Shown: positions 28,875-37,690 of the stretch, one piece after another | Numbering within the stretch: position 1 is the stretch's first letter | Layout: every line of letters begins with the position of its first letter | Origin: Nitrobacter sp039808345 | GTDB lineage: Bacteria; Pseudomonadota; Alphaproteobacteria; Rhizobiales; Xanthobacteraceae | Assembly (NCBI RefSeq): GCF_047824785.1 | Contig: NZ_CP181167.1 | Span: forward strand, 3,720,001 to 3,784,000 | Direction of reading: 5' to 3' | DNA length: 64,000 nucleotides | Translations under genes and position numbers: made by a program | Notes under the pieces: generated by a model | What the model was told of the DNA's origin: nothing | Seen by the model: the letters and a program-made list of their open reading frames with translations, nothing else | Databases searched by the model: none

Positions 28875-29434
28875 CAGCCTGCCTCTTTCATCGCGTGCTT
28901 GATCGAATTGAGTTTGGTCCGGAGCGAGGTGTCCACCATGCGGCTGCCGAGCTTGACGACAAGCCCGCCGATGATGGACGGATCGACCTTCACGTTGAGC
29001 GTAATGTCCTTGCCCGTCACTGATTTCAGCGCGGCCTTCAGCGCATCCAGATTCTTGTCATTAAGCTTCTCCGCGACGGTAACCTCCGCCGTGGCCTCGC
29101 CCTTGAATTTCGCGACCAGCGCGCGAAACGCCCGGATTACATCCGCCACCGCGAACAGTCGGCGGTTGGCGGCCAGGACTTTCAGGAAATTCGCGGTCGT
29201 GCCGCCGATCCCGGCCTTGCTCAGCACGGCGGCGAGCGCCTTGCTTTGCGTATCGGCGCTGAAAACCGGACTGCGCACAAGGCGCACCAGTTCAGGGCTC
29301 TCCGCCAGCATGGCATCGAACTTGTCGAGGTCGGCCTTGACGGCGTCGATCGACTTGTCTTCACGCGCCAGTTCGAACAGGGCCGTCGCATAACGACCGG
29401 ACACACCGGAAACCGAGGGATCTACAGCAGCCAC
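28874..29434 (-). CDS. atpH: ATP synthase F1 delta subunit
   Basis: A 186-residue peripheral-stalk subunit. The amino-terminal helical domain starts VSGRYATALFELA, and the carboxy block DPSIIGGLVVKLGSRMVDTSL is diagnostic for the OSCP/delta family. The frame is open to an ATG at 29497, but relatives start at MAAxDPSVSGVSGRYATAL, so I prefer the GTG at 29434 with GAAGAG a few bases upstream. First gene of the atpHAG-ohr-DC operon. Confidence 0.93.
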
Positions 29435-30079
29435 CACCGCGCTCTTCAAGCTGTCAAACTCGCAAGGGAAAAGCCGTCGCCGAATAAGCGGCGCCAAAGC
29501 GGCCCAAGCCCTTGGAATTCAAGAGGGACTTCGATTTCCGGCCGGCACGAACGTACCGGCGACGCTAAAATCGCGGCTTTGCTAACATAGCGCGCGCGCA
29601 GGTGCAACATGACCGCAGCCTAGGGCGATGCCTTGTCGCATGGCGCCCGGAATTTCAACCGAGCCCGGAAATTAAAGAGAATCGCGGGAGGCGCCCAACG
29701 CGCCTGCGCACAGTCATTCGCTCGGCGAACGCCGCATGGAACAACAAGCCAGTCGATCCCGTGCCGTCGCGACTTTCTACATGACGACAGGTCGATCTTA
29801 GTGCGCGAGGGACCCGCAGTACTTACCGAATGGTTACTCATCCGGCGTAATGACTTCCCTTTACAGTATACATAAGTATCTTATTATTAATTTTTCGTTA
29901 AACCGTGTATTAATACGATTAGTGGACGAGCTCGCTCCGATCAAAAGATATTTCATCCGAGTCACGAAGCAATTCCCTGCCCATTTTACGCCTTAGTTGG
30001 AGGATCAACCACGCCGCGAGTCAAAGATCATGGGTTTCACTTGCCGCAAGGGCGGCAATACTTTTAGGGGTCCTCCATT
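29435..30079. other. divergent intergenic region between atpH and the RlpA gene
   Basis: It should hold the atp promoter (minus strand) in 29435-29650 and the RlpA-gene promoter in the AT-rich stretch 29855-29935, which contains TATACATAAGTATCTTATTA. I cannot place either start point. Short frames here have no coding character and no repeat of the main family is seen. Confidence 0.5.
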
Positions 30080-30586
30080 ATGTTGCACTCGCGAAAGACG
30101 ACGCTAGCGTTTCTGATCCGGCCGCGTACCTTGGCCGCTGTAATGACCGCGAGCGTCTTGATTGCAGGCGGCGTCACCGAGGCTTTGGCCGGGTCGCGCA
30201 ACCATCATCGTCACCACCACCAGGGACATCATGCGAAGAGCCACGGCGCCAGCGGGCCGGCCTGGACGAACGCCAATGCGTCCCTTGAACGTTCTGCCCG
30301 TTCCAACCGATCGTTCTCCGGCGTGGCCTCTTATTACGGCAATGAAGCCGGCAACCGCACCGCGTCCGGCCAGCGCTTCAACCAGAACGCCATGACCGCC
30401 GCCCACCGCAGTCTGCCGTTCGGGACCAGGCTGAGAGTCACCCATGGCAGCCGCAGCGTGGTCGTCACCATCAACGATCGCGGTCCGTTCATCCGCGGCC
30501 GCGTGCTGGACCTTTCAAAAGGCGCCGCCCACGCGATCGGCCTGACCAGCCGCGGCGTCGGCCGTGTGGTCGCCGAGGTCATGTAA
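30080..30586 (+). CDS. RlpA-like protein (septal ring lytic transglycosylase family)
   Basis: A 168-residue exported protein. The first 40 residues hold a long signal sequence (TLAAVMTASVLIAGGVTEALA), then a His-rich run NHHRHHHQGHH, then a double-psi beta-barrel domain (about 78-168). That domain has GVASYYG, the NRTASG block with the conserved Ala-Ser-Gly, PFGTRLRV and VTINDRGPF, which contains the catalytic-type Asp. RlpA enzymes cleave peptidoglycan strands without stem peptides. There is no lipobox Cys and no SPOR domain, so it is a short, soluble version. The ATG at 30080 follows GGGGTCCTCC, a poor ribosome site. Confidence 0.88.
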   Translation: MLHSRKTTLAFLIRPRTLAAVMTASVLIAGGVTEALAGSRNHHRHHHQGHHAKSHGASGPAWTNANASLERSARSNRSFSGVASYYGNEAGNRTASGQRFNQNAMTAAHRSLPFGTRLRVTHGSRSVVVTINDRGPFIRGRVLDLSKGAAHAIGLTSRGVGRVVAEVM

Positions 30587-30599
30587 CCCCGTTCCACAC

Positions 30600-30678
30600 C
30601 GCGTTTCGCTTCTCAAAAACGCATCAGTCACGATCTGAGAGCCCCGCTTCTGATTCCATCAGAAGCGGAAAGGCCTCT
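30600..30678. repeat. interspersed repeat with strong hairpin between convergent genes
   Basis: Part of the B-type family. It contains CCGCTTCTGAT (30644-30654) paired perfectly with ATCAGAAGCGG (30658-30668) around three bases, and ends in GGCCTCTCA next to the priA stop. The hairpin may end transcription from both sides. Confidence 0.75.
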
Positions 30679-32891
30679 CAAAGAAAGCTCTGCGGATCAA
30701 CATCCACTTCGAGCTTCAGATTGCCTTTTGTCTTCGGCGCGGACGCAAGCCATTCACGCAGATAGCCGGAGAGGTCCACGCCGCGCGCCGACTTCACCAG
30801 CAGGCGAAATCGATAGCGTCCCTTGATCAGGGCCAGCGGGGCTTCCGCCGGTCCCAGCACCTGAATGCGCTCGTCGATCGGCGCGGCCGCAGCAATCCGG
30901 CGGGCGAAGCTCTCCGCGCTCGGGCGCTCGCCCGCGGATATGATCAGGCTGGCCAGCCGGCCGAACGGCGGGTATCCGGCCCGCTCGCGCGCCGCGATTT
31001 CGCTGGCATAGAACGCCTCGCGGTCGCCCGCGACCAGCGCCTTCATCACGGGATGTTCGGGCTGGTGGGTTTGCAGATAGCCGATGCCATGGCCCGTCTC
31101 GCGGCCGGTGCGGCCGATCACCTGATTGAGCAGTTGGAAGGTTCGCTCCGCAGCGCGGGGATCGCCGTTGCCGAGGCCGAGGTCGGCGTCCACCACGCCG
31201 ACGAGGTTCAGGCGCGGAAAATGATGTCCCTTCGCCACCAGTTGCGTGCCGATGATGATGTCGACGCGACCCTCGGCGATGTCGTTCAGTTCCGAGCGCA
31301 TGGTCTCGATCGAGGTGATCAGGTCGCTCGACAGCACCATGGTCCGCGCGTCGGGAAATAGCGCGGCAGCCTCTTCCTGCAGCCGTTCGACGCCGGGGCC
31401 GACCGCGACCAGCGATTGTTCGGCCGCGCAATGCGGGCATCGAGGCGGGCGCGGCATCGAGAAGCCGCAGTGATGGCAGACGAGCCGCTCCCGGAAGCGG
31501 TGATCCACCAGCCAGGCATCGCAGATGGTGCAGGCGAAGCGGTGACCGCAGCCGCGGCACAGGGTCAGCGGCGCGTAGCCGCGGCGATTGAGAAACAGCA
31601 GCGCCTGCTCGCGCCGCTCGATGGCGCTCCCGATCTCTGCGGCCAGACGCGGAGAAATGAAGCGGCCGCGCGACGGTCCCTCGCGCCTGAGATCAATCAG
31701 TTCGATCCGCGGCAAATGCTGACCGCCAAACCGCGACGTCAGCGCGATGCGCTGGTAGCGGCCCTTGCGCGCGTTGACTTCGCTTTCCACTGAGGGAGTC
31801 GCCGACGCCAGCACGATCGGGATTTTCGCTATATGCGCGCGCACCACGGCCATGTCGCGGGCGTGATAGCGCACGCCCTCGTCCTGCTTGTAGGCCTGAT
31901 CGTGCTCCTCATCGACGATGATCAGTCCGAGGCTGGCATAGGGAAGAAACAGCGCGGAGCGCGCGCCGACCACGACCTGCGCCTCTCCCGCCGCGATCGC
32001 GGCCCAGTTGCGCGCGCGATTGCGCGGCGTCAATTCGGAGTGCCACTCCAGCGGCCGCTCGCCGAAGCGGGCCGCGAAACGGTCGCGGAACTGCCCGGTC
32101 AGCGCGATCTCGGGCATCAGGATCAAAACCTGCCTGCCGCGGCGGACGGTTTCGGCGACCGCTTCGAAATAGACCTCGGTCTTGCCGGAGCCGGTCACGC
32201 CGTCGAGCAGCGCGGCGTGGAACGTGCCATTCGACGCCAGCGCGCGCATGGCGTCCACGGCCGCTCGCTGCGATCGGGAGAAATCGGGCACGGCGAAATC
32301 CGGGTCAGGCGGCGGGGGGGGTGGTGACGGCGGCATCGGCTCGGTCGTCAGCGTGCCCTCATCGACGAGGCCGTCGACCACGCCGGCGCTGACGCCCGCT
32401 TCCCGGGCCGCATCGGATTTCGCACGCAGCAGCCCGTCCGACAGGACCGCCAGCAACCGCCGCCGCGCCGGGGTGATGCGCCGGGGCGGCTCGCCGCTCA
32501 GACGCACGCCCGGCCGCGTCCGTTCCGGCCCGAGGTGCTCGCCCATCCGCAGGCTCATGCGCATCACCATGCCGCGCGGCGACAGCGTGTAGTTGGCGAT
32601 CCAGTCGATCAGCGTGCGCAGTTCGTCCTTGAGCGGAGGGACATCGAGCTTGCCGGAGATGTCCTTGAGGCGGTTGTGCAGGCGCGGATCCGGCGCGGGG
32701 TTCTCGGCCCAGACCACGGCGACCACCTCGCGGGGGCCGAGCGGCACTGTCACCACCTCGCCTGGCCGCACCTCCATGCCGTCCGGCACGCGATAGGAAT
32801 AGGCGTGACCGATCGCGACGGGAACCTGCACATCGACTATGCGCGTCGTCGATGATGCCGGGAACGTGCCAGGGCGCGAAGAACGGTCCAT
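30678..32891 (-). CDS. priA: primosomal protein N' (replication restart helicase)
   Basis: A 737-residue superfamily-2 helicase that reloads the replisome at stalled forks. The order is DNA-binding domain (RIVDVQVPVAIGHAYSYRVP), helicase with Walker A GVTGSGKTEVYFEA and DEEHD box, and a zinc-binding insert with eight cysteines in the CRGCG, CTIC, CHHCG and CPHC pairs. The end block covers the PriA C-terminal domain. I start at the ATG at 32891; the frame is open further without a better start, and no clear ribosome site is visible. It is divergent from xerC. Confidence 0.96.
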   Translation of the reverse strand: MDRSSRPGTFPASSTTRIVDVQVPVAIGHAYSYRVPDGMEVRPGEVVTVPLGPREVVAVVWAENPAPDPRLHNRLKDISGKLDVPPLKDELRTLIDWIANYTLSPRGMVMRMSLRMGEHLGPERTRPGVRLSGEPPRRITPARRRLLAVLSDGLLRAKSDAAREAGVSAGVVDGLVDEGTLTTEPMPPSPPPPPPDPDFAVPDFSRSQRAAVDAMRALASNGTFHAALLDGVTGSGKTEVYFEAVAETVRRGRQVLILMPEIALTGQFRDRFAARFGERPLEWHSELTPRNRARNWAAIAAGEAQVVVGARSALFLPYASLGLIIVDEEHDQAYKQDEGVRYHARDMAVVRAHIAKIPIVLASATPSVESEVNARKGRYQRIALTSRFGGQHLPRIELIDLRREGPSRGRFISPRLAAEIGSAIERREQALLFLNRRGYAPLTLCRGCGHRFACTICDAWLVDHRFRERLVCHHCGFSMPRPPRCPHCAAEQSLVAVGPGVERLQEEAAALFPDARTMVLSSDLITSIETMRSELNDIAEGRVDIIIGTQLVAKGHHFPRLNLVGVVDADLGLGNGDPRAAERTFQLLNQVIGRTGRETGHGIGYLQTHQPEHPVMKALVAGDREAFYASEIAARERAGYPPFGRLASLIISAGERPSAESFARRIAAAAPIDERIQVLGPAEAPLALIKGRYRFRLLVKSARGVDLSGYLREWLASAPKTKGNLKLEVDVDPQSFL

Positions 32892-33025
32892 CTGGAGAAT
32901 CGGTCTCGGTGGGGGTGGCGGCCAGCTTAGGAGGACACGGCGCCATAGGCCAGCCAACCGGAAGATTAGCGAAGGATAAACCAGGACGGCGCGATATAAT
33001 CGCCGGACTCAACATGCAGGGTGCG

Positions 33026-33994
33026 ATGATGGCGAAACTCGTGGAGCCGCTTGCCGATCCCGCCTGCGCGGCGTCCGACATCGGACAGCAGATCGCGCGC
33101 TGGCTCACGCATCTGCGGGCCGAGCGGCGGCTGTCGCCCAAGACGCTGGAAGCCTATGAGCGCGATGTCAGGCAATGCCTGATGTTTCTCGGCCGGCACT
33201 GGGACGCGCTGGTGACGCTGGAGCGTTTTGCCGCGCTTGAACCGAGCGATATCCGGGCCTTCATGGCCGCGCGACGCGCGGAAGACATTGGCGGCCGGTC
33301 GTTGATGCGTTCGCTGGCCGGGCTGCGTTCGTTCGCCCGATTTCTGGAACGGGAAGGGCTCGGCAAGGTCGGCGCGCTCGGCGCGATCCGCGCGCCGAAG
33401 GTCGGCAAGAGCCTGCCGAAGCCGATCCATATGAGCGCGGCGAAGCGATTTGCCGACGCGTCCGAGCGCGCGGGCGAGGATCGGGAGCCATGGATCTGGG
33501 CGCGCGACGCCGCGGTGATGGCGCTGTTGTACGGATCCGGCCTGCGAATCTCCGAAGCGCTCGGCTTGAAGCGCCGCGACGTGCCGCTGCCCGGCGCGGG
33601 CGACGTGCTGGTGGTCACCGGGAAAGGCAACAAGACGCGGATGGTGCCGGTGCTGCAGAACGTGCTGGCGCTCATCCATGAGTATGTGGCGATGTGCCCG
33701 CATTCGCTGCCGCCGGAAGAACCAATCTTCGTCGGAGCGCGGGGCGGCCCACTCAGGGCGCGCATCATCCAGCTTGTGATGGCGCGGATGCGCGGCGCGC
33801 TCGGCCTGCCCGACAGCGCGACGCCCCATGCGCTGCGCCATTCATTCGCGACGCACCTGTTGAGCCGCGGCGGCGACCTGCGCGCGATCCAGGAACTGCT
33901 CGGCCACGCCTCGCTCTCAACCACGCAGATCTATACCGGCATCGACAGCGAGCGGCTGCTGGACGTCTACAGGACGGCGCATCCGCGCGCCTGA
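33026..33994 (+). CDS. xerC: tyrosine recombinase XerC
   Basis: A 322-residue site-specific recombinase that resolves chromosome dimers at dif with XerD. The amino-terminal SAM-like core-binding domain (AERRLSPKTLEAYERDV) is followed by the catalytic domain with Arg174 in GSGLRISE, the TGKGNK lysine, HALR with His268 and Arg271, GHASLSTTQ, and the nucleophile Tyr303. The ATG at 33026 has CAGGG six bases upstream; the frame is open to 32852. priA is divergent 134 bases away. No phage or island genes are beside it, so it is the housekeeping enzyme. Confidence 0.94.
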   Translation: MMAKLVEPLADPACAASDIGQQIARWLTHLRAERRLSPKTLEAYERDVRQCLMFLGRHWDALVTLERFAALEPSDIRAFMAARRAEDIGGRSLMRSLAGLRSFARFLEREGLGKVGALGAIRAPKVGKSLPKPIHMSAAKRFADASERAGEDREPWIWARDAAVMALLYGSGLRISEALGLKRRDVPLPGAGDVLVVTGKGNKTRMVPVLQNVLALIHEYVAMCPHSLPPEEPIFVGARGGPLRARIIQLVMARMRGALGLPDSATPHALRHSFATHLLSRGGDLRAIQELLGHASLSTTQIYTGIDSERLLDVYRTAHPRA

Positions 33995-33998
33995 CCAA

Positions 33999-34115
33999 AG
34001 CGTTTTCGAGCGAAGCATGTCCTCGGGCTAGACCCGAGGATGGAAACCGGTTCGCGTGAAGAAAACGCGTCAGAATAATCCAGAGCCTCGCTTCTGATTC
34101 ACCGAAGCGGGGATC
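33999..34115. repeat. interspersed repeat downstream of xerC
   Basis: Starts AAAGCGTTTTCGAGCGAAGC, contains the CCTCGGGCTAGACCCGAGGA variant centre (34021-34040), then AAACCGGTTCGCGTGAAGAA and a CGCTTCTGATTCACCGAAGC arm. Confidence 0.8.
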
Positions 34116-34382
34116 TGCGAGAGAGCCCGGTTGCAGGTGGCGCTCCGATCCGGTCTTTCGACGAAATCCGACAGCGGCGCGGAGGTTCAATCAATAGAAC
34201 CTCCCGCTGAAATTTCCGGTCCGGTCGCCGGATTCATGATTCCGGCCCCGGATGGTCGCAATTTCCGCATTCGACCCTATATAATCAGCGCATCACGGAC
34301 ATGCTGCGTGTCGGAGAGCCCCAGCGGGCCCTTGCATCAGCATTGCCCGTTCTCGAAAAGCGTAATTGTAGGGGTTCCCGCC

Positions 34383-34670
34383 ATGACGTTCAGCTTCCAG
34401 AAATCCGCCGAACTGTTTCCTGCCGCGGTCCGCAGGAAGAAGCGTGCCGGGTTTACCTACCGCCGTTTCGATACCGCGGCCGACGCCGTACGCTTCGCCA
34501 TCGAGGAGCTTCCGGCCGACTCGCTGAACGGCGCGTATCTTCAGGTGGACGAAGCCCGCTTCGATCAGAACGGCATCCGCTCTCTCTATGAGAGCCGCGA
34601 CTTTCCGCTGCCCCGCCGCAAACTCGACACGGCATCCGCAGAAACGAGAGTCCCGAAGGATGCTGCGTGA
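34383..34670 (+). CDS. conserved small protein of unknown function
   Basis: A 95-residue soluble protein with no signal peptide or membrane segment. The middle holds TYRRFDTAADAVRFAIEELP and LNGAYLQVDEARFD, a pattern seen in small hypothetical proteins of the Bradyrhizobium group. The ATG at 34383 follows GTAGGGGTTC, a usable ribosome site. The upstream open frame (from 34131) lacks coding character. No partner genes suggest a role. Confidence 0.65.
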   Translation: MTFSFQKSAELFPAAVRRKKRAGFTYRRFDTAADAVRFAIEELPADSLNGAYLQVDEARFDQNGIRSLYESRDFPLPRRKLDTASAETRVPKDAA

Positions 34671-34742
34671 GAATTCCGCGCATCCGAACCAACCGGAATT
34701 CAGCCGAGCTTTAAGCGCGATCTTCTGATCGAGCGCGTCCTT

Positions 34743-34786
34743 TAGAGCCTTTCCGCTTCTGATGGAATCAGAGCGAACATGCTCTA
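34743..34786. repeat. short interspersed repeat abutting the DUF4112 gene
   Basis: TTAGAGCCTTTCCGCTTCTG at the left and CGAACATGCTCTA at the right form a minimal copy of the repeat. The right end, read on the minus strand, is the TAG stop of the DUF4112 gene. Confidence 0.85.
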
Positions 34787-35347
34787 GCCGGCTGAACGCA
34801 GGCTCTCATTCGGCTGGCGGTCGAGCCAGCGCTTGAGCATCCGCACGTTGCGCATGTTGGCGCGAAACATCACGTCGAAGGCATCGCCGGCCACAGGCAC
34901 CAATCCGATCACTCCGTCGACCGCAACATTGCTCAGCATCCGCGCGGTGAGGTACCAGGGTGCACCAAGCGCCCGCGCTTCGCGCACCAGCCAGAGCGAG
35001 AACGCCGTGGTTATGATGTCGCCGATCACCGGCACCAGCCCGATCAGGCCATCAAGGCCGTAACGGACGTTCGTTCCCGGCACGACGAAGGCGACGTCAA
35101 GCAGCCTCGCGATCGCATCCAGCCGCGCCAGCCGCTGCTCGCGGGTGAGCGGCTGGAACGCAGCGGCGAACTCAAAGCCGGAAGCACCGTGCTGAAACGC
35201 CCCGAACGGGCCGGCCTGGAATCCATCGGCACCCGGCGGGTCCCCATGAATCTCACGACCGTCCTGATCGATGACCTTTGCGCGCGCGGACCTACGGGCT
35301 CGAAAGTTATCACGCGAAAACAAGTCGTCGTTCGGCATGGATTTCAT
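34784..35347 (-). CDS. DUF4112 domain protein, membrane-associated
   Basis: A 187-residue protein with a DUF4112 domain in its carboxy half: LARLDAIARLLDVAFVVPGT, then GLDGLIGLVPVIGDIITTAF and a second GVIGLVPVAGDAFDVMFRAN. The two GLVPVIGD-like repeats are typical and lie next to hydrophobic segments, so it likely sits in the inner membrane. The amino half is a hydrophilic linker. Function of the domain is not known. Its ATG overlaps the stop of a small upstream frame (ATGA), and its stop is supplied by a repeat. Confidence 0.82.
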   Translation of the reverse strand: MKSMPNDDLFSRDNFRARRSARAKVIDQDGREIHGDPPGADGFQAGPFGAFQHGASGFEFAAAFQPLTREQRLARLDAIARLLDVAFVVPGTNVRYGLDGLIGLVPVIGDIITTAFSLWLVREARALGAPWYLTARMLSNVAVDGVIGLVPVAGDAFDVMFRANMRNVRMLKRWLDRQPNESLRSAG

Positions 35348-35508
35348 CGCTTTGACATGGTCTCCCCCGGCAACTTTCGCAAGATTGGGTCACGCGGCCA
35401 CGCGATCGTGATGATCTTCTGCTTCGATGCGTCGCCGTCGCGCAGAACAACCTCATCGCGGCGAAACAGCCGTTTCGCATCGGCAGGACTCAGCGGGATG
35501 CGAAACAT
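35344..35508 (-). CDS. possible 54-residue protein coupled to the DUF4112 gene
   Basis: From an ATG at 35508 the frame encodes FRIPLSPADAKRLFRRDEVV, then LRDGDASKQKI, and ends with an ATGA overlap with the DUF4112 start. GGGAGGAAA lies about 12 bases upstream of the ATG. The frame is also open to 35589. The overlap suggests a real coupled gene; I do not recognise the protein, and it has no membrane segment. Confidence 0.45.
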   Translation of the reverse strand: MFRIPLSPADAKRLFRRDEVVLRDGDASKQKIITIAWPRDPILRKLPGETMSKR

Positions 35509-35651
35509 ATCGTCCCGACATTTTCCTCCCTCTCCAGGTCTCAACTCCGCCCCATTGCGCCGCCATCTTCCCGGCCAAGCGTTTTGCATGATCGCGTCAG
35601 AAAATTCGCCTTGCCTTGTTTCGGGATCATGTCGACAGGGGAGAACGTTGT

Positions 35652-35867
35652 ATGAGTCAGGCTCCGTCGCAGAAGTTTGGCGCCGAGTATGTCGCGCATT
35701 TGCGCGAGTTGCTCGATATCGCAGCCGAGGAAATCGGGCCCGAACATCGCGCGCCGGCGACCAAAGCGAAGATCACCAGGACTCGCATCGGCAAGAAGGA
35801 TGGCCTCCCCGAGGCACGACATTTCACGAACGCGGCGTCGACCGCGGGTGAGGACCGCACCGCGTAA
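35652..35867 (+). CDS. small conserved-looking protein of unknown function
   Basis: A 71-residue hydrophilic protein starting at an ATG with GGGGAG about 10 bases upstream. It has a helical amino part (GAEYVAHLRELLDIAAEEIG) and a basic middle (TKAKITRTRIGKKDG). No signal peptide. I do not recognise a family. Good ribosome site and helix-like composition favour a real gene. Confidence 0.5.
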   Translation: MSQAPSQKFGAEYVAHLRELLDIAAEEIGPEHRAPATKAKITRTRIGKKDGLPEARHFTNAASTAGEDRTA

Positions 35868-36034
35868 AGGTACGTCTGCGATGTTTGCCGCTCATGCCCG
35901 GCTGAACATGTCCCGCTCGATATGTCCTGAATTCCACCGGAGGGGCACGCTGATCTGGCGAGGTCGACGTAACGGAGACTGACCTCAGCAAAGGCGTTTC
36001 ATAAGGACGTCGGCAATATGCGTCCCGCGAAGCG

Positions 36035-37639
36035 CTACTCGCCCCACTCCGTGAACGCCTCGTTGAATGCGCGCTCTCCGGGCGCCCCCTTCTCGATAGC
36101 GATGATCGCGCGACGTTGGTTCGTATAGACCAGCGGGATGTCCAGCCATGAGCGCTCTTTCAAAAGCTGGAGATTGCGCACGCGATCGGACTCGACGTTC
36201 GACAGCCCGACCAGGAAGAATCCGTCGGTGACCTTGACGGCGAGTCCCGCCAGCGGGGTGCCGCGGGCCTGTTCGTTGGACTTCATCAGGACGCCGGGGA
36301 CGTTGGAGACTCCACCGCCGTCGAAATCCGGCGGCAATACGAAGGTCAGCTCCGCGGTGTGGCTGGCAGGCAGCGAGGTGTCGGTGTTGCGGCGGAACGA
36401 CATCATCATCTTGAACTTGCGTTCGGGAATGTCGATCTCGGCCCGCACGGCAATCTCAGGCTTGTTGCCGGCGGCCCCCTTTACCTCTTCGGTGCGCCAC
36501 ACCACCGAGCCGACATACTGCTTGCCCTTGGGGTCCGAGGGGTCTTCGTCATACAGCACGACGCGCTGCGCCACCGGCGCGATCGTTTCGGACATCGAAG
36601 GCTGACCGACCCGGTCAGTGATCTTCGGCTTCAGTCCCGGCGCCGCGGGCTTCACAATCTCGCTGGTCTGGTTCGAGGAATCGAACAGCCCGCGCACGGC
36701 CGAGACCACATTCGAACCCCAGATAATTCCCGCTCCGGCGAGGATGAGCAGGAGACCGGCCACGATCGCGCTCTTGAGCGGAAAGCCGCCGCCAAGCACA
36801 CGCTCCGGCCTTTCGCGACCGGGGCGCGGCCACGATCGCGGCGGGGGCGCCGGCGGCTGGTCGTCCGCGGCAATACCGGAAAACGATTCATCAGAAGGAT
36901 ACGCTCCCTCAAACGCGCCGCGATCCTCAAGGCTTGGCTCCAGCCGATCGAATTCGGGTGACGGCGATCGCACATTGGCATAGGTGCGGCGGGCCGAGCG
37001 ATTGGCCTGCGCCGCGGCGCGGCCGAGATCATCAGCATCCGCCGTGACGTCTCGAAAGCCCGGAACCGGAGGCCGCGGCGGCGGGCGATCGGGTTCGGGA
37101 CCGCGGCGCGGCAACCCCTGATTCTGATGATTCTGATTCTGACCCTGATCCAGCCGCTCGCGGGCAGGCGGCGGCGGTTCATCCGGTAACGGGATCGGCG
37201 GTCCAGGCGGCCGCCAGGACGGCGTCGGACTGACGGATGGAGGGGGTGACGGGGATGGGGCCGGGGTTGGGTCAGCGCGCAGATTGCGCGGTTGGGGCGT
37301 CGCGTTGGCGCGCGAGCGGACCGGCGGCTGGGTAGCCGTGTCCGGCGACTTCATCGCAGCGCGCGTCGCGGCGCGGAACGCATCGCCGGAGCGCGAACCA
37401 CCGCTACGCGAGGCTTCGCGGGCGCGCTGGGCGGCCTCGGACTCGACCTTGCGCACCGCCTCTTCCAGCGCCAACCGCTCGCGGGTGATCTCGGATTCAG
37501 TCAAAGGCGGCTCGACGCCGCGGAGCTGAGCGATCAGCGCAGTCCGTGCCCGCTCATAAAGCGCACGCCGCTGCTCGCCGGGCGCGTTAACGTCCAATCC
37601 GGCGATGGCGCGTGCGATCAGCGGGTAATAATCAGCCAT
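36035..37639 (-). CDS. single-pass membrane protein of unknown function
   Basis: A 534-residue protein. The first 75 residues are soluble and helical (DYYPLIARAIAGLD, then RRALYERARTALIAQL). Residues about 100-290 are Pro/Arg/Gln-rich and disordered. One membrane segment follows (about 298-318, IVAGLLLILAGAGIIWG), then a folded domain of about 200 residues with VLYDEDPSDPKGKQYVGSVV and FKMMMSFRRNTD. With a cytoplasmic amino end, the last domain would be periplasmic. I recognise it as a conserved hypothetical type that commonly lies beside purA in the Bradyrhizobium group; no function is known. Confidence 0.7.
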   Translation of the reverse strand: MADYYPLIARAIAGLDVNAPGEQRRALYERARTALIAQLRGVEPPLTESEITRERLALEEAVRKVESEAAQRAREASRSGGSRSGDAFRAATRAAMKSPDTATQPPVRSRANATPQPRNLRADPTPAPSPSPPPSVSPTPSWRPPGPPIPLPDEPPPPARERLDQGQNQNHQNQGLPRRGPEPDRPPPRPPVPGFRDVTADADDLGRAAAQANRSARRTYANVRSPSPEFDRLEPSLEDRGAFEGAYPSDESFSGIAADDQPPAPPPRSWPRPGRERPERVLGGGFPLKSAIVAGLLLILAGAGIIWGSNVVSAVRGLFDSSNQTSEIVKPAAPGLKPKITDRVGQPSMSETIAPVAQRVVLYDEDPSDPKGKQYVGSVVWRTEEVKGAAGNKPEIAVRAEIDIPERKFKMMMSFRRNTDTSLPASHTAELTFVLPPDFDGGGVSNVPGVLMKSNEQARGTPLAGLAVKVTDGFFLVGLSNVESDRVRNLQLLKERSWLDIPLVYTNQRRAIIAIEKGAPGERAFNEAFTEWGE

Positions 37640-37690
37640 GTCTCCTCAATGCACGAACATTAACCTTGAACGCATTCCCGTAACATCCCG

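Noticed and set aside
33026..33994. Tyrosine recombinase as sign of an integrative element
   Set aside because: The sequence is a housekeeping XerC with no attachment-site repeats, tRNA or phage genes nearby.
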